From assembly GCA_003184365.1 (NCBI GenBank), contig NKYR01000077.1:1-64000 (forward strand): 64,000 bases of DNA, read 5' to 3'. Shown piece by piece: positions 54,998 to 64,000 of the stretch (its first letter is position 1; each line of letters opens with the position of its first letter). The position numbers and the translations under genes were made by a program. The DNA is from Evernia prunastri. Lineage: Eukaryota; Ascomycota; Lecanoromycetes; Lecanorales; Parmeliaceae. The notes under the pieces were generated by a model. The model saw only the letters and a list, made by a program, of their open reading frames with translations, searched no databases and was not told the DNA's origin.

Positions 54998-57654
54998 GCT
55001 TTGTGTTTGCCCTGCAGGATCCTGAGGCTCGATCACACTATGGTGGACTGGACCAATCGAAACAATAGCGGGGTCAGAAGCACCTGTTTTGTGTATCTGT
55101 TCCTGGGCATAGTGGCGTCCCCTCAGGGAAGGCAACGAGATCTAAGAAAAAATAATCGATAGAACAGAGGATGTGGTGGCATGAAGCCGCTGTACACGGA
55201 CTGTTCTTTGATTGAATGTCTATGAAGACCGATTCTGTGGATACAGGCTCAATAGTAGTCAATGAAGCCGAGTTTCGGCATTTGGTCTGGTCGCATTCGA
55301 TCTGAAGACCAGCAGACCCATCACTAGCTTTACTTACCTTGAAGCTTCTTCTCGAATCAAGACCAAGCCACCTTTTCTACTACTGTTGTCGAACTTTCTC
55401 ACACTCTGCACTGAGCAAGCCAACATGGATCGCTGGGAGTCTCCCCTCTACCTAATTATCTCTTGTGTCGACTTTCATAACACTGCCAACGTCATCATTT
55501 CGGCGATCGTTGCGCATTCTTCACACGCTGCTGTCGTAGGTGGTCGCTTCCCACATATCTACGGGATCGACCTCATCGTCTCCAGGGCGCAGAACTCTAT
55601 GCACGGCCGCAGCAGCGAGCGGTCTTGAAAGCGTCAAGTATGTGCAAATCTCTATTCTCGCCTGGAATATTAGATGGTTGATATCTTCTCTAGATTGACG
55701 TTGCTCACGCGGAACGTGGTTGAAATCAATCATTCAGAAAATTTGTAGCACAAGTCACCCGGCTGTTTCTACCGGATATCTAGCCTTCTACCGGTAAGCG
55801 GTGCCGTACCTGTCGTAAAAGTACTCGTCCCAGCCCTGTAAATTAATTCGAAGTCAGATTATTTCTTTTGAGATGGATATCAAGATTCAAGCTTTGGCAG
55901 CCTCTCACTCCTGCAATACGTCTTGCTATAACAACGCAGTACGATACAGGAGGATATGGCTGAGTCGGAAAGAATAGCTCACTGAAGCAAAGGTCGGAGC
56001 CTGAGTATGGTTTGCAAAGTCGAAAAGCTGAAGCGAAAAGGTCGCGGTGATCAAGCCCAGGTGTCAGGGCGTCAAGTCTCAATGCTTTGTTTGAAATCGG
56101 TAGTTTGACGATGCATTATATATGTTCAGATGATGAGGTTGCGTGGGGGAAAATCGGATGGAATCGCTGGATGACAATTTAGATTCAGGTTGTGTTAAGA
56201 CTTCGGGCTTAATAAGCTGGATCGATGATGAGTTAGAGGAGGACTACTTGTTATTATCAAAGGCCTGAAGCACATCATTTGTTACCTTCTGGGAAGCTTG
56301 GCCGGCTGCCTGGCTAGTAAGGGTCTCTTCACCGTCTCGATATCGCAGACGACTTGGTAAAATGTTTGAAGTGAAATCGGGAGACATGACGCAAGACCAG
56401 AGGGTAAAGGGTGTCTACACGAGATTGTTCACGTCTGAAAAATTTGCGAGTAGTCACAGAATTGGTATTGTTTCACAAAATGGCAATCCAATGAGGAATA
56501 ATCACCTTATCACTGAGAACAAGGAAAATCAACCCTCGGAGCTATGATAGGAGCACTTACATGTAAACGTTGCGTTTGGTAAGGCTGCACATGCAGAAGG
56601 CTGAGCTCCACGGCAGCTGAGCCACGCTTCAAACCCTTTACACTGCCATTGGCACCTCAAAACCCCTGGTTACTGTTGAGAAGCCAGACGACTGGTCTGT
56701 GGTAAGCAACCTGCTGCTCCCCAGGCTCTGGATATGTGAAGCCAAGGCCGGCGAACAGCAAGGCTGTGCATGGGACAGAAGGAAGAGTCAGCTCTAGCAA
56801 GCTTTGAGAACAGGTTCTCTACCCAATCCACACCGCCGGTGTCGTGACCGCACGTACCATCGCTCCATACAAGTACGGGTCATTGGGAAGTTGCTCCACT
56901 GTCGTCCCATGAATCTGCGTTAACGAGAGTGTGAGCGAAGATGATTGAGAGACAGAGGTTCCTGAGCAGGATCATTTTATTCTCGCTGTCAACGCTCACA
57001 AGGAGGATTGAGGACTGTTTTATGAGGGCAGTTGGTAGGCAAATCAATCATAGTCGTTTTCCTTATGATGACAGCTGTAACCCACATCAGGTGCGTGTGT
57101 TTAACCGGTCTACTCGCAATTGTGTGCGCAATTCAGTTTGGATTACAATTCTCAATTGTGTCGTTCAACGGAAAGGCAAAGGCTTGTGAATGATATCTAT
57201 CATTCATCAAACTTTGCATGAATACGCTGTCGGGATACCATCTCCAGTCAAACATCTAATTCTGGCACTCTTCCAAAACTTTGATACCTAAGGTATTTCT
57301 TTGTCGGAGGGGTCGAGATATGTACCTGAGAGTCTGAGTAACTAAGAGTAAGGTAGAGTACCTAAGGGGCCAAGATGCAGCCGAGGCGAGACCTAAGAAC
57401 CTTATTAAGGGCTACCGAGGCACCTAGGGACACCCTGAATCCCTGATCTTCACTTCCCGCAAACCGGGTTCTGCCGTATCAGCGGTAATTTATTTTTATT
57501 CAAAAGCTTGGCAGCACCACCCACCTGGGAGCCTGGCAGGCTGGACCCACGCTACGCTGACTTCTATACCCGCCTTCTTCTCAATTACTCTCTCATTTCC
57601 CCACCTTTCTCCACCTTTGGCCAACTGTAGACCAAAAACGCAGTCAAACAAACA
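54998..57654. other. long intergenic stretch; one gene relic only
   Basis: Apart from the relic near 55985-56085, no gene is supported. A frame at 55386-55628 (+) has no motif. Short TACCTAAGG-type words occur at 57285-57370. It probably includes promoter DNA of the C2-domain gene at the right end. Confidence 0.4.
55985..56085 (-). pseudogene. relic duplicate of the 312-aa protein gene
   Basis: The minus-strand frame from 56082 reads R-L-D-A-L-T-P-G-L-D-H-R-D-L-F-A-S-A-F-R-L-C-K-P. This parallels L-E-A-L-T-A-G-L-H-H-V-D-S-F-A-S-N-N-R-L-C-K-P in the gene at 54059-54997. Resemblance ends after K-P on one side and at the start of the segment on the other. No start or full domain remains. Confidence 0.6.
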
Positions 57655-59424
57655 ATGGATGAGGAGAAGGCCGTCTCCCAACCCAATGGCCACCGCAGCG
57701 TTGGCTACGCGACAAAATTCGACCAAAAGGCAGAGTCCTTCCAGGCCAAGGCGGAGAAGCACGGCAAAGGGAAGAAGAAAGACGATGCTGGACAACCTGC
57801 CGGAGGCTTCGACGACACTGCTGTCCCGCGAGCTCCTCCAGGTTTCAATGTCAAAATCACCTTCCACCGAGCCTCGAAGCTCCCAATGGCTGACATCAAT
57901 ACCATGTCTTCCGATCCATACGTGCTCGCTACTTTGAGCACGAGCCTGCCAACAAGGCACAAGCAAGACCCCCCCTTGAGATTTCGTACACCTACTATCA
58001 GAAGGAACTGCGATCCAGAATGGAATTCCTACTGGATCGTAGCCAATGTTCCTGCGAAAGGCTTTGCGCTCAAAGCGCGAATCTACGATGAGGACCCCGC
58101 GGACCATGATGACCGGCTGGGCAATGTGCACGTGCATGTCGATAGTCTAAGTCAGAATTTCCAAGGCATAAGAGAACAGTCATACAAGATCAAGAAGCGA
58201 ATGGGGAGTAAGCGCGCCTACTTCATACGAGGTTGCGCTGCCATGTTCAATAGAGGCCTTCATATGTCAGGTGAACTGGTCATGAGCGTGGAAGTGCTTG
58301 GGAAAACGGACACCGACAATGGTGGTAGACTCTGGACGGTTGGCCCTTGCAATTGGACCCAGCATCTCAGTCCAATGGTTGGCCGGCTGGCGGGTACAAA
58401 AGAGCCAGGCAAAGATGGGAAGACGGAGAAATACGCGTAAGGGGTGCCATGCCGACGTTGTTATGTTTGGATAGCATCGGACTAAAGTACTCGCAGCTTC
58501 CAAGCCAACCAGATCCAACTCGCGGGCCCTGTTCCTGCATCACTCTACCACCGTTATGTAGAATTCAAACCATTCGTCAAAGGCATGTTCACCTCAACGT
58601 CTCTACGCGGCCGCGTCCTGCACCGCGCCTTACATCACCAACACAACCGTATCTACAACTACGATCGTGATACCGTCTATGGCTCTTTTCCTTCTCCCTC
58701 GCGAGACCTCACCTCACAATTCCTCGAACTCGTCCACCACGACAAAGGCGGCAGGATTTATACATATGTGCTGACGTTAGACGGGATGTGGCGCTTCACA
58801 GAGACGGGCAAAGAATTCGGAATTGATCTGCTGAGCAAGCATACGATGCATAGCGACGTGAACATCTATATTGCCTTCTCTGGCGAATTCTTCGTCCGGC
58901 GGCTCAAGACGCCGCACAAAGAAGGCTCTCCCGATGACCAACCCACACACCCTCCGAGTGAGATAGGGAGTGGACCCCCGCAGGACGAGCCGCCCAAGGA
59001 CCCAGCCTACTATTCACTCATCATCGACAATGACAGTGGCACATATCGGCCCAACGCCATGTTACTTCCTCAGCTGAAGGAATTCCTGCAAAAGAATCTT
59101 CCTGGTATTAAAATCGTAACTTTAGATTGCAACGGTGACAAAGAGAAGATGGACAAGTGGAAGAACGAACAAAGAGAGCGTAAAAAGACGGAGGGAAGGC
59201 ATACAGCAGTGGTACAGGGTGACAGTAGCAGTAGCAGTAGCAGTGACGAGGAAGATTTGGATGAGCAAGAAGGAATTGCCAGAGGCGAAGGGAAATCGAG
59301 AACCAAGGATAAGGTGAAAAGGACTTTAGAAGAACCTTTGCAAAAGGTAGAAAATATACGGAAGGGCGATCGGGAGAGGGAACAGCGGGAAACAGTGGAT
59401 GACATGGCCGAGTCGAGTCAATGA
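57655..59424 (+). CDS. C2-domain protein, 569 aa
   Basis: Two exons, 57655-58436 and 58497-59424, joined across a 60-nt intron into 570 codons. A polar N-terminus leads into a C2 domain (about residues 62-170): V-K-I-T-F-H-R-A-S-K-L-P-M-A-D, S-S-D-P-Y-V-L-A-T-L, N-C-D-P-E-W-N-S-Y-W and I-Y-D-E-D-P-A-D-H-D-D-R-L-G. The aspartates expected for Ca2+ binding are present. The second half has a conserved-looking globular region (Y-H-R-Y-V-E-F-K-P-F, D-G-M-W-R-F-T-E-T-G, H-S-D-V-N-I-Y-I-A-F-S-G-E-F-F) and ends in a Lys/Glu-rich tail with an S7-D-E-E patch. It likely binds membranes in a Ca2+-dependent way; the specific role is unknown. Confidence 0.88.
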
Positions 59425-59928
59425 CTCCAATAATGAGCACGGCGTTCTGTTTGGTGCGAAAGAATTTTTGAAGGCATTTGCTTCATGTCGCGTAATCTTC
59501 GTGTGCAATGACTCTTGGGGCAGAACATCGTTGTCTTGAACTGTTTGTATATCTTGTGGCGGGTGGATTAGCAGTCTAGAGTTGCCGCCCGCTTGCTTGA
59601 TTTCTCATTGATGCCTCACTTCTTTATAATGGGCTGTGTCTCTAATTCTTCTCATCGACTTCTGAAAATTCTAATTTGAAACCCTCTTTTTTGTATGGCG
59701 ACTGATAGCGCGAATACGAAGCTGGAGGAGCAATTCCTTACCTTGATACAGTACCCACGTGCAGGTCAATTGCCCAGTTCTTTCATTCCGAGTCTCTTCG
59801 TCAAGCCATGCAAGATGTAATCTGCAAGGCAACGAAAGCCCCATCCATGTCGACCGTCCAGACTCCAAATACATCGATATGTACCATATCGGATTCGACT
59901 CGTTCCTGGGATGCAGGTGTCTGTTCGC
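59425..59928. other. intergenic between convergent genes
   Basis: 3' flanks of the C2-domain and MRI1 genes. Nothing else was recognised. Confidence 0.5.
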
Positions 59929-61165
59929 TCACGTTTGGAAGATCTCGTCAAAGTGGAACTTTCCGTCTTCTCCCTTCTCAACGACCCCTTTCTCTGTTAC
60001 GATGCAATCAATCAGAGCATGACAGGTCACATCGAAAGCCGGATTCCAAGCCCCATTAAGGTCTGCCGCAATAGCTATTTCCTGGACATCACCTTCAACT
60101 TTCAAGCTGCCGTCGTCTAACCGCTTGACCGGACGGCCTTTCATCGTCGTCACCTCAGTGGGCGGGCGTTCCTCAATCACGATGTCTGCGCCTGAAGTCG
60201 TGCTTAAGTCGATGGTGGTTCGTGGCGCTGCCACTATGAACTTGACATTATGGAAACTTGCCAGGTTCGCTAGACCGTATGTACCAATTTTATTTGCGGT
60301 GTCCCCATTTGCAGCGACCCTGTCTGCTCCAACGATTATGCAAGCGATGTTCTCTGACTCTCTTTTGAGACCGAGGAGCGCTCCAACCATGGAGTCCGTA
60401 ACGAGGGTTGCTGGAATCTGATCATGAAGAAGCTCGTACCCTGTGAGGCGAGATCCTTGGTTGTAAGGTCTCGTTTCTGAGTAAAAAACTCGCTTGAGAA
60501 GCTTACGAGCATGGAGACTTCGTATAATACCCAAAGCGGTACCGTACCCTGCAGTTGCCAGGGAGCTTGAAGAATTACGTCAAAGAGATATCGAGAAGAT
60601 GAGCATGAGATGCCAGCAACACTTACCCAGTATTACAATGTGTGATGACGGATATCTTCCCAACTGGCGGGATCAAGTTGGAATTCCGCAGAATCCAGTC
60701 AGCACCAAAACGCCCTATATTCTCATTGTCCTGCACGTCATCAATGAGCATCTGCTCTGCTGCCTGTATGTACGCCTCATTGATACTGAAATCAGTCGCG
60801 CCAGCTTTGGCTTGAGCTGAACAAACGACTTTCTCTAGCTTCTTCACAGCATCCCCAAGATTGACCGCCGTAGGTCTACTCGTTAAAAGAAACCTTAGAT
60901 TGTGAATAATCAAACCAGAGCCCGTCATATCTGGTCCGAGGCGTTCAGGAAGTGCTCCATTTGCATTGCTGCGGCTGACGCAGATTGCTACGCTGAGGGC
61001 AGCAACAATGGCTATTGCTGGAGCTCCTCGAACCTGCATGGAATGAATAGCATCCCATGCATCTTGCACTGTTCGTATGTGTTTGAAGATTTCTTCGTGC
61101 GGTAATCTGAGCTGGTCGAGAATCTCGAGTTTTCCACGGCTATATTTGATGGCTTGAAGTACCAT
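59929..61165 (-). CDS. MRI1: methylthioribose-1-phosphate isomerase, 391 aa
   Basis: Interconverts 5-methylthioribose-1-phosphate and 5-methylthioribulose-1-phosphate in methionine salvage. Two exons on the minus strand, 61165-60627 and 60565-59929, joined across a 61-nt intron inside N-T-G|S-L-A-T-A-G-Y-G-T-A-L-G, total 392 codons. Diagnostic sequence: M-Q-V-R-G-A-P-A-I-A near residue 45, the catalytic cysteine in I-T-H-C-N-T-G, E-T-R-P-Y-N-Q-G-S-R-L-T, and the catalytic aspartate in V-G-A-D-R-V-A-A-N-G-D-T-A-N-K-I-G-T. Length fits the eukaryotic family and nothing is missing. It is divergent from RPT4 across 407 bp. Confidence 0.94.
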
Positions 61166-61572
61166 GCTGGCCTAGCTGTAATCTAAGGTCCTGTGGAATA
61201 TCCGTTGGTAACGTGTGTAGGATGGATTTACCGTAAAAAGGAATGTACTCGTTCCAAGGTGCTATACAAATCTTGACGTTTTTCCGACGCTAAAGTAGGA
61301 GGGTTGCTAGCGGTATCCTATTCGAAGCTCACAAGGCGCGTATCGGTATGTTAATACATTCAATCACCTCAGCGATCCGTATCCAACGCCCAGAGTAGAT
61401 CAATGAGCAATTCGCTCCACCACCTATACCTTTGTCACCGACTTACATCCGGACGCTCGTGTATATCCAAATCTGACTGCTTTATACCTCCCCATCTTTG
61501 CCCCTTGGGCGAAGCAGGTCACTGATTCTAGGAAATCTTACACCTTAAATTTCATCTACTCTCATAGCAACC
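61166..61572. promoter_or_regulatory. divergent promoter region of MRI1 and RPT4
   Basis: 407 bp separate the two ATGs. No proteasome-type GGTGGCAAA element and no clear TATA box were found by eye. Confidence 0.5.
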
Positions 61573-62934
61573 ATGGACGGCAAAGGGGATCCAGAAAGAG
61601 CTGATGCTTTGGAGCAGTTCAAGAATAAACTGCTTGAGCTGAGGGAAATGGAAGCGAAGCTCAAGACCCTGCGGATCGATATCAAAGGTCTACAGAAGGA
61701 TTTCGACACTACGGAAGACAACATCAAGGCCTTACAGAGCGTTGGCCAAATCATAGGGGAGGTTTTGAAGCAGCTCGATGAGGAAAGATGTGAGTGTCAC
61801 TTGTTTGATTCTGATTTGACCTCATAATGCCGTAAGTAAGACATTGCTAATATGATCGATTCCAGTCATCGTCAAAGCATCATCTGGTCCCCGTTACGTC
61901 GTTGGCTGTCGATCTAAGGTGGACAAGGTCAAGCTGAAACAAGGCACACGCGTCGCTCTTGACATGACTACCCTTACCATTATGCGAATGTTACCACGGG
62001 AAGTAGACCCACTGGTATACAACATGTCGCTGGAAGATCCGGGACAGGTCAGCTTCGGCGGTATTGGAGGATTGAACGAACAGATAAGAGAACTACGGGA
62101 GGTCATCGAGCTGCCGCTAAAAAACCCGGAGTTGTTCCTGAGGGTGGGGATCAAGCCGCCGAAGGGGGTTCTACTCTACGGGCCCCCAGGCACTGGGAAA
62201 ACACTGTTGGCAAGGGCGGTGGCAAGTGGCCTGGAGACTAACTTTTTAAAGGGTACAATTTGCTCGACATAACTTACCAATACACCTGCTGATGTTTCTT
62301 GCAGTTGTCTCTTCGGCCATTGTGGACAAATATATCGGAGAGTCAGCACGCTTGATAAGAGAGATGTTTGGATATGCCAAGGAACATGAGCCCTGTATCA
62401 TTTTCATGGACGAAATCGATGCCATTGGAGGACGACGATTTTCAGAAGGCACGTCTGCTGACCGAGAAATCCAGCGCACGCTCATGGAATTACTCAATCA
62501 GCTCGACGGCTTTGACTACTTGGGTAAGACCAAGATTATAATGGCAACCAACAGACCCGATACCTTAGATCCTGCACTCTTGAGAGCAGGTCGACTGGAC
62601 CGGAAGATCGAAATACCACTACCAAATGAGGTCGGTAGGTTGGAGATTCTCAAGATCCACACAAGCGGTGTATCTCTCGAAGGGGAGATTGATTTTGAGA
62701 GTGTTGTCAAGATGAGTGACCAGCTGAATGGTGCAGACCTACGTAACGTGGTGACGGAAGCGTGAGTGAATCACGGGTGTCCACTTGTACTGGTGACTAA
62801 CAATTCGCTATAGGGGACTTTTCGCTATCAAAGATTACAGAGACTCAATAAATCAAGATGACTTCAATAAGGCAGTGAGGAAGGTTGCAGAATCGAAGAA
62901 GCTAGAAGGCAAGCTGGAATACCAGAAACTGTAG
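61573..62934 (+). CDS. RPT4: 26S proteasome regulatory ATPase Rpt4, 393 aa
   Basis: Four exons, 61573-61789, 61866-62252, 62305-62761 and 62814-62934, sum to exactly 394 codons with introns of 52-76 nt. It has an N-terminal coiled coil (about 10-70) and an OB-like segment (F-I-V-K-A-S-S-G-P-R-Y-V-V-G). The AAA module has Walker A G-P-P-G-T-G-K-T, Walker B I-I-F-M-D-E-I-D-A-I-G, the S-R-H-like A-T-N-R-P-D-T-L-D-P-A-L-L-R and G-R-L-D-R-K-I-E. It fits Rpt4 (PSMC6) best, based on V-Y-N-M-S-L-E-D-P-G and the C-terminal L-E-G-K-L-E-Y. It unfolds substrates in the 19S base. Intact. Confidence 0.93.
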
Positions 62935-63388
62935 ATAGAATTATAGACAGTCGTGAAGCATTAGTATTAGCAAGGCGATTTATCGAAGTTCAACGAGTTT
63001 CAAGAACACGTATGTATGTGAATGTATAATGTAAATACCTGTGAGTATATCACCAGGGGTAAGGGGTAAATCGAAAACGCCAAGGCTCGTCCGGTCAGCA
63101 CTTCCACTTCACTTCTAGAAGTATTGATAGACGAATTTGCACCGCGACCTTATCACCCCTTGCAATGTTCTGGGAAGCTCATACTGGAGTCTCACCGATG
63201 AGTTAATATTCGGAACTGAGAATTGGATATCATGAAAGCTCAATACATCGATTTGTTGTCCGAATCTGCCTGTTCATCTCGAAGCAGCCGACGTCCAATA
63301 TAGGAGGCTTCGACGCGGCCTTGGGGCTTGTGAAGGAGGAGCTTTATTCCGTCGCACAGGGTGTATCGGAGTGCGCTTTTGTCTCAAA
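62935..63388. other. intergenic; 3' flank of RPT4 and promoter of the mannosidase gene
   Basis: No additional gene was recognised. Confidence 0.45.
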
Positions 63389-64000
63389 ATGTCTCTAACA
63401 CAACGTTCCCATGCCGAAGACTATTGGGGCCAATCGGGGCCACCAAGGTCACAGAATGGTCATACGAACGGTGGTCTAGGGTCAAAACTGGAAAATTTTA
63501 TGGACAAAAAAGAATTGCCCATGTACAAGGACAAGCCCTATAATTATGCAGGATCCAGAAAGTACACGCCTGTTTACAGACGGAAGCGGATCCTCGGTGG
63601 AGCAATCTTGATTGTGATAGGGCTGGCATACTGGGCTGGCATTTTATCGACTTCGACCGTCAAGCCCAAACCAAGGGATACCAGCAAGAGCGCGTGGAAT
63701 TGGCTGAGCAGCCCTGCGATGTCGGCATCCGTAAATTGGGACGACCGACGAGAGAAAGTGAAGGAGGCATTCATGTTGAGCTGGGACGGCTACGAGCAGT
63801 ATGCTTGGGGTAAGTCTTTTATGTCTTGGAAAGATCTTCGATGTCATGAGACCTGTTGTCCGCGAGGGGATTTTGAATTGTGCTCAAGATTAACAGCTGA
63901 TGATCATGTATCGCAGGCTTCGATGAGTACCATCCCATATCGAAAACTGGGCAACAAATGGATACCAATGGGAAAGGCATGGGCTGGATAATTGTCGATG
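63389..64000 (+). CDS. class I alpha-1,2-mannosidase (GH47), 5' part only
   Basis: Exon 1 is 63389-63809; exon 2 starts at 63917 after a 107-nt intron and runs off the window. It encodes a type II membrane protein: a polar cytosolic tail of about 65 residues, Y-R-R-K-R, then a transmembrane anchor (I-L-G-G-A-I-L-I-V-I-G-L-A-Y-W-A-G-I-L). The start of the GH47 catalytic domain follows: R-R-E-K-V-K-E-A-F-M-L-S-W-D-G-Y-E-Q-Y-A-W-G across the splice, then F-D-E-Y-H-P-I-S-K-T-G, ending in G-M-G-W-I-I-V-D. Such enzymes trim mannose from N-glycans in the ER or Golgi. Catalytic acids lie beyond the window. ATG 63389 begins the conserved tail. Confidence 0.88.

Noticed and set aside
59070..59440. Minus-strand Ser/Cys/Leu-rich frames opposite the end of the C2-domain gene
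   Set aside because: Antisense shadows of the AGCAGT and Lys/Glu-rich coding sequence.
1..64000. CRISPR array, bacterial operon signals or a viral genome
   Set aside because: No regularly spaced identical repeats, no Shine-Dalgarno-led gene strings and no viral genes; the window is spliced fungal nuclear DNA.

Overview
The window comes from a filamentous ascomycete (Pezizomycotina). Genes carry frequent 46-90 nt GT-AG introns. Transposon copies are A/T-converted in the manner of repeat-induced point mutation (RIP). The gene families are typical of this group: UstYa/DUF3328, PTH11-like rhodopsin-domain receptors, a LaeA/UMTA-like methyltransferase, HeLo-like, CYSTM, GMC oxidoreductase and fungal TauD. 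No tRNA or rRNA gene was recognised. Exons were joined by hand from frames and splice sites. Where I state that the summed exon length is a whole number of codons, I checked it.

Positions 1-41,500 form an accessory compartment. It holds a small secreted protein (131-759), a 10-exon GMC oxidoreductase (1846-4195), a wrecked wax-synthase-type acyltransferase (4799-6094), a HeLo-like protein (7171-9141), an alpha/beta hydrolase (13230-14283), a CYSTM protein (15238-15633), a TauD dioxygenase broken by one TAG (16286-17758) and a PTH11-like receptor (21143-22705). A possible decaying secondary-metabolite locus follows at 26-34 kb: methyltransferase, PTH11-like receptor with one TAG, small secreted peptide, UstYa-like oxidase with one TAG, and an MFS transporter pseudogene. 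Between these lie a 1.45-kb repeat pair with asymmetric RIP, six solo LTRs with exact 5-bp target duplications, an inverted-repeat element, a LINE 3' end next to two single-N gaps, and long AT-rich stretches at 24-25.7 kb and 36.7-41.5 kb.

From 42 kb onward the DNA is compact and conserved: ERJ5-like J protein, small membrane protein, second J protein, class-3 lipase, SDHAF1/Sdh6 assembly factor, FAH-family hydrolase, ubiquitin-like protein, proteasome beta-7 (Pre4), an uncharacterised 312-aa protein with a degenerate duplicate, a C2-domain protein, MRI1, RPT4 and the start of a GH47 mannosidase. MRI1 and RPT4 are divergent and share a 407-bp intergenic promoter region. No recognised transposon occurs in this half.

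The observations most worth following up are the repeated single in-frame TAG codons in genes whose splicing is otherwise coherent, the UstYa-centred locus, and a set of candidate introns of only 25-38 nt.
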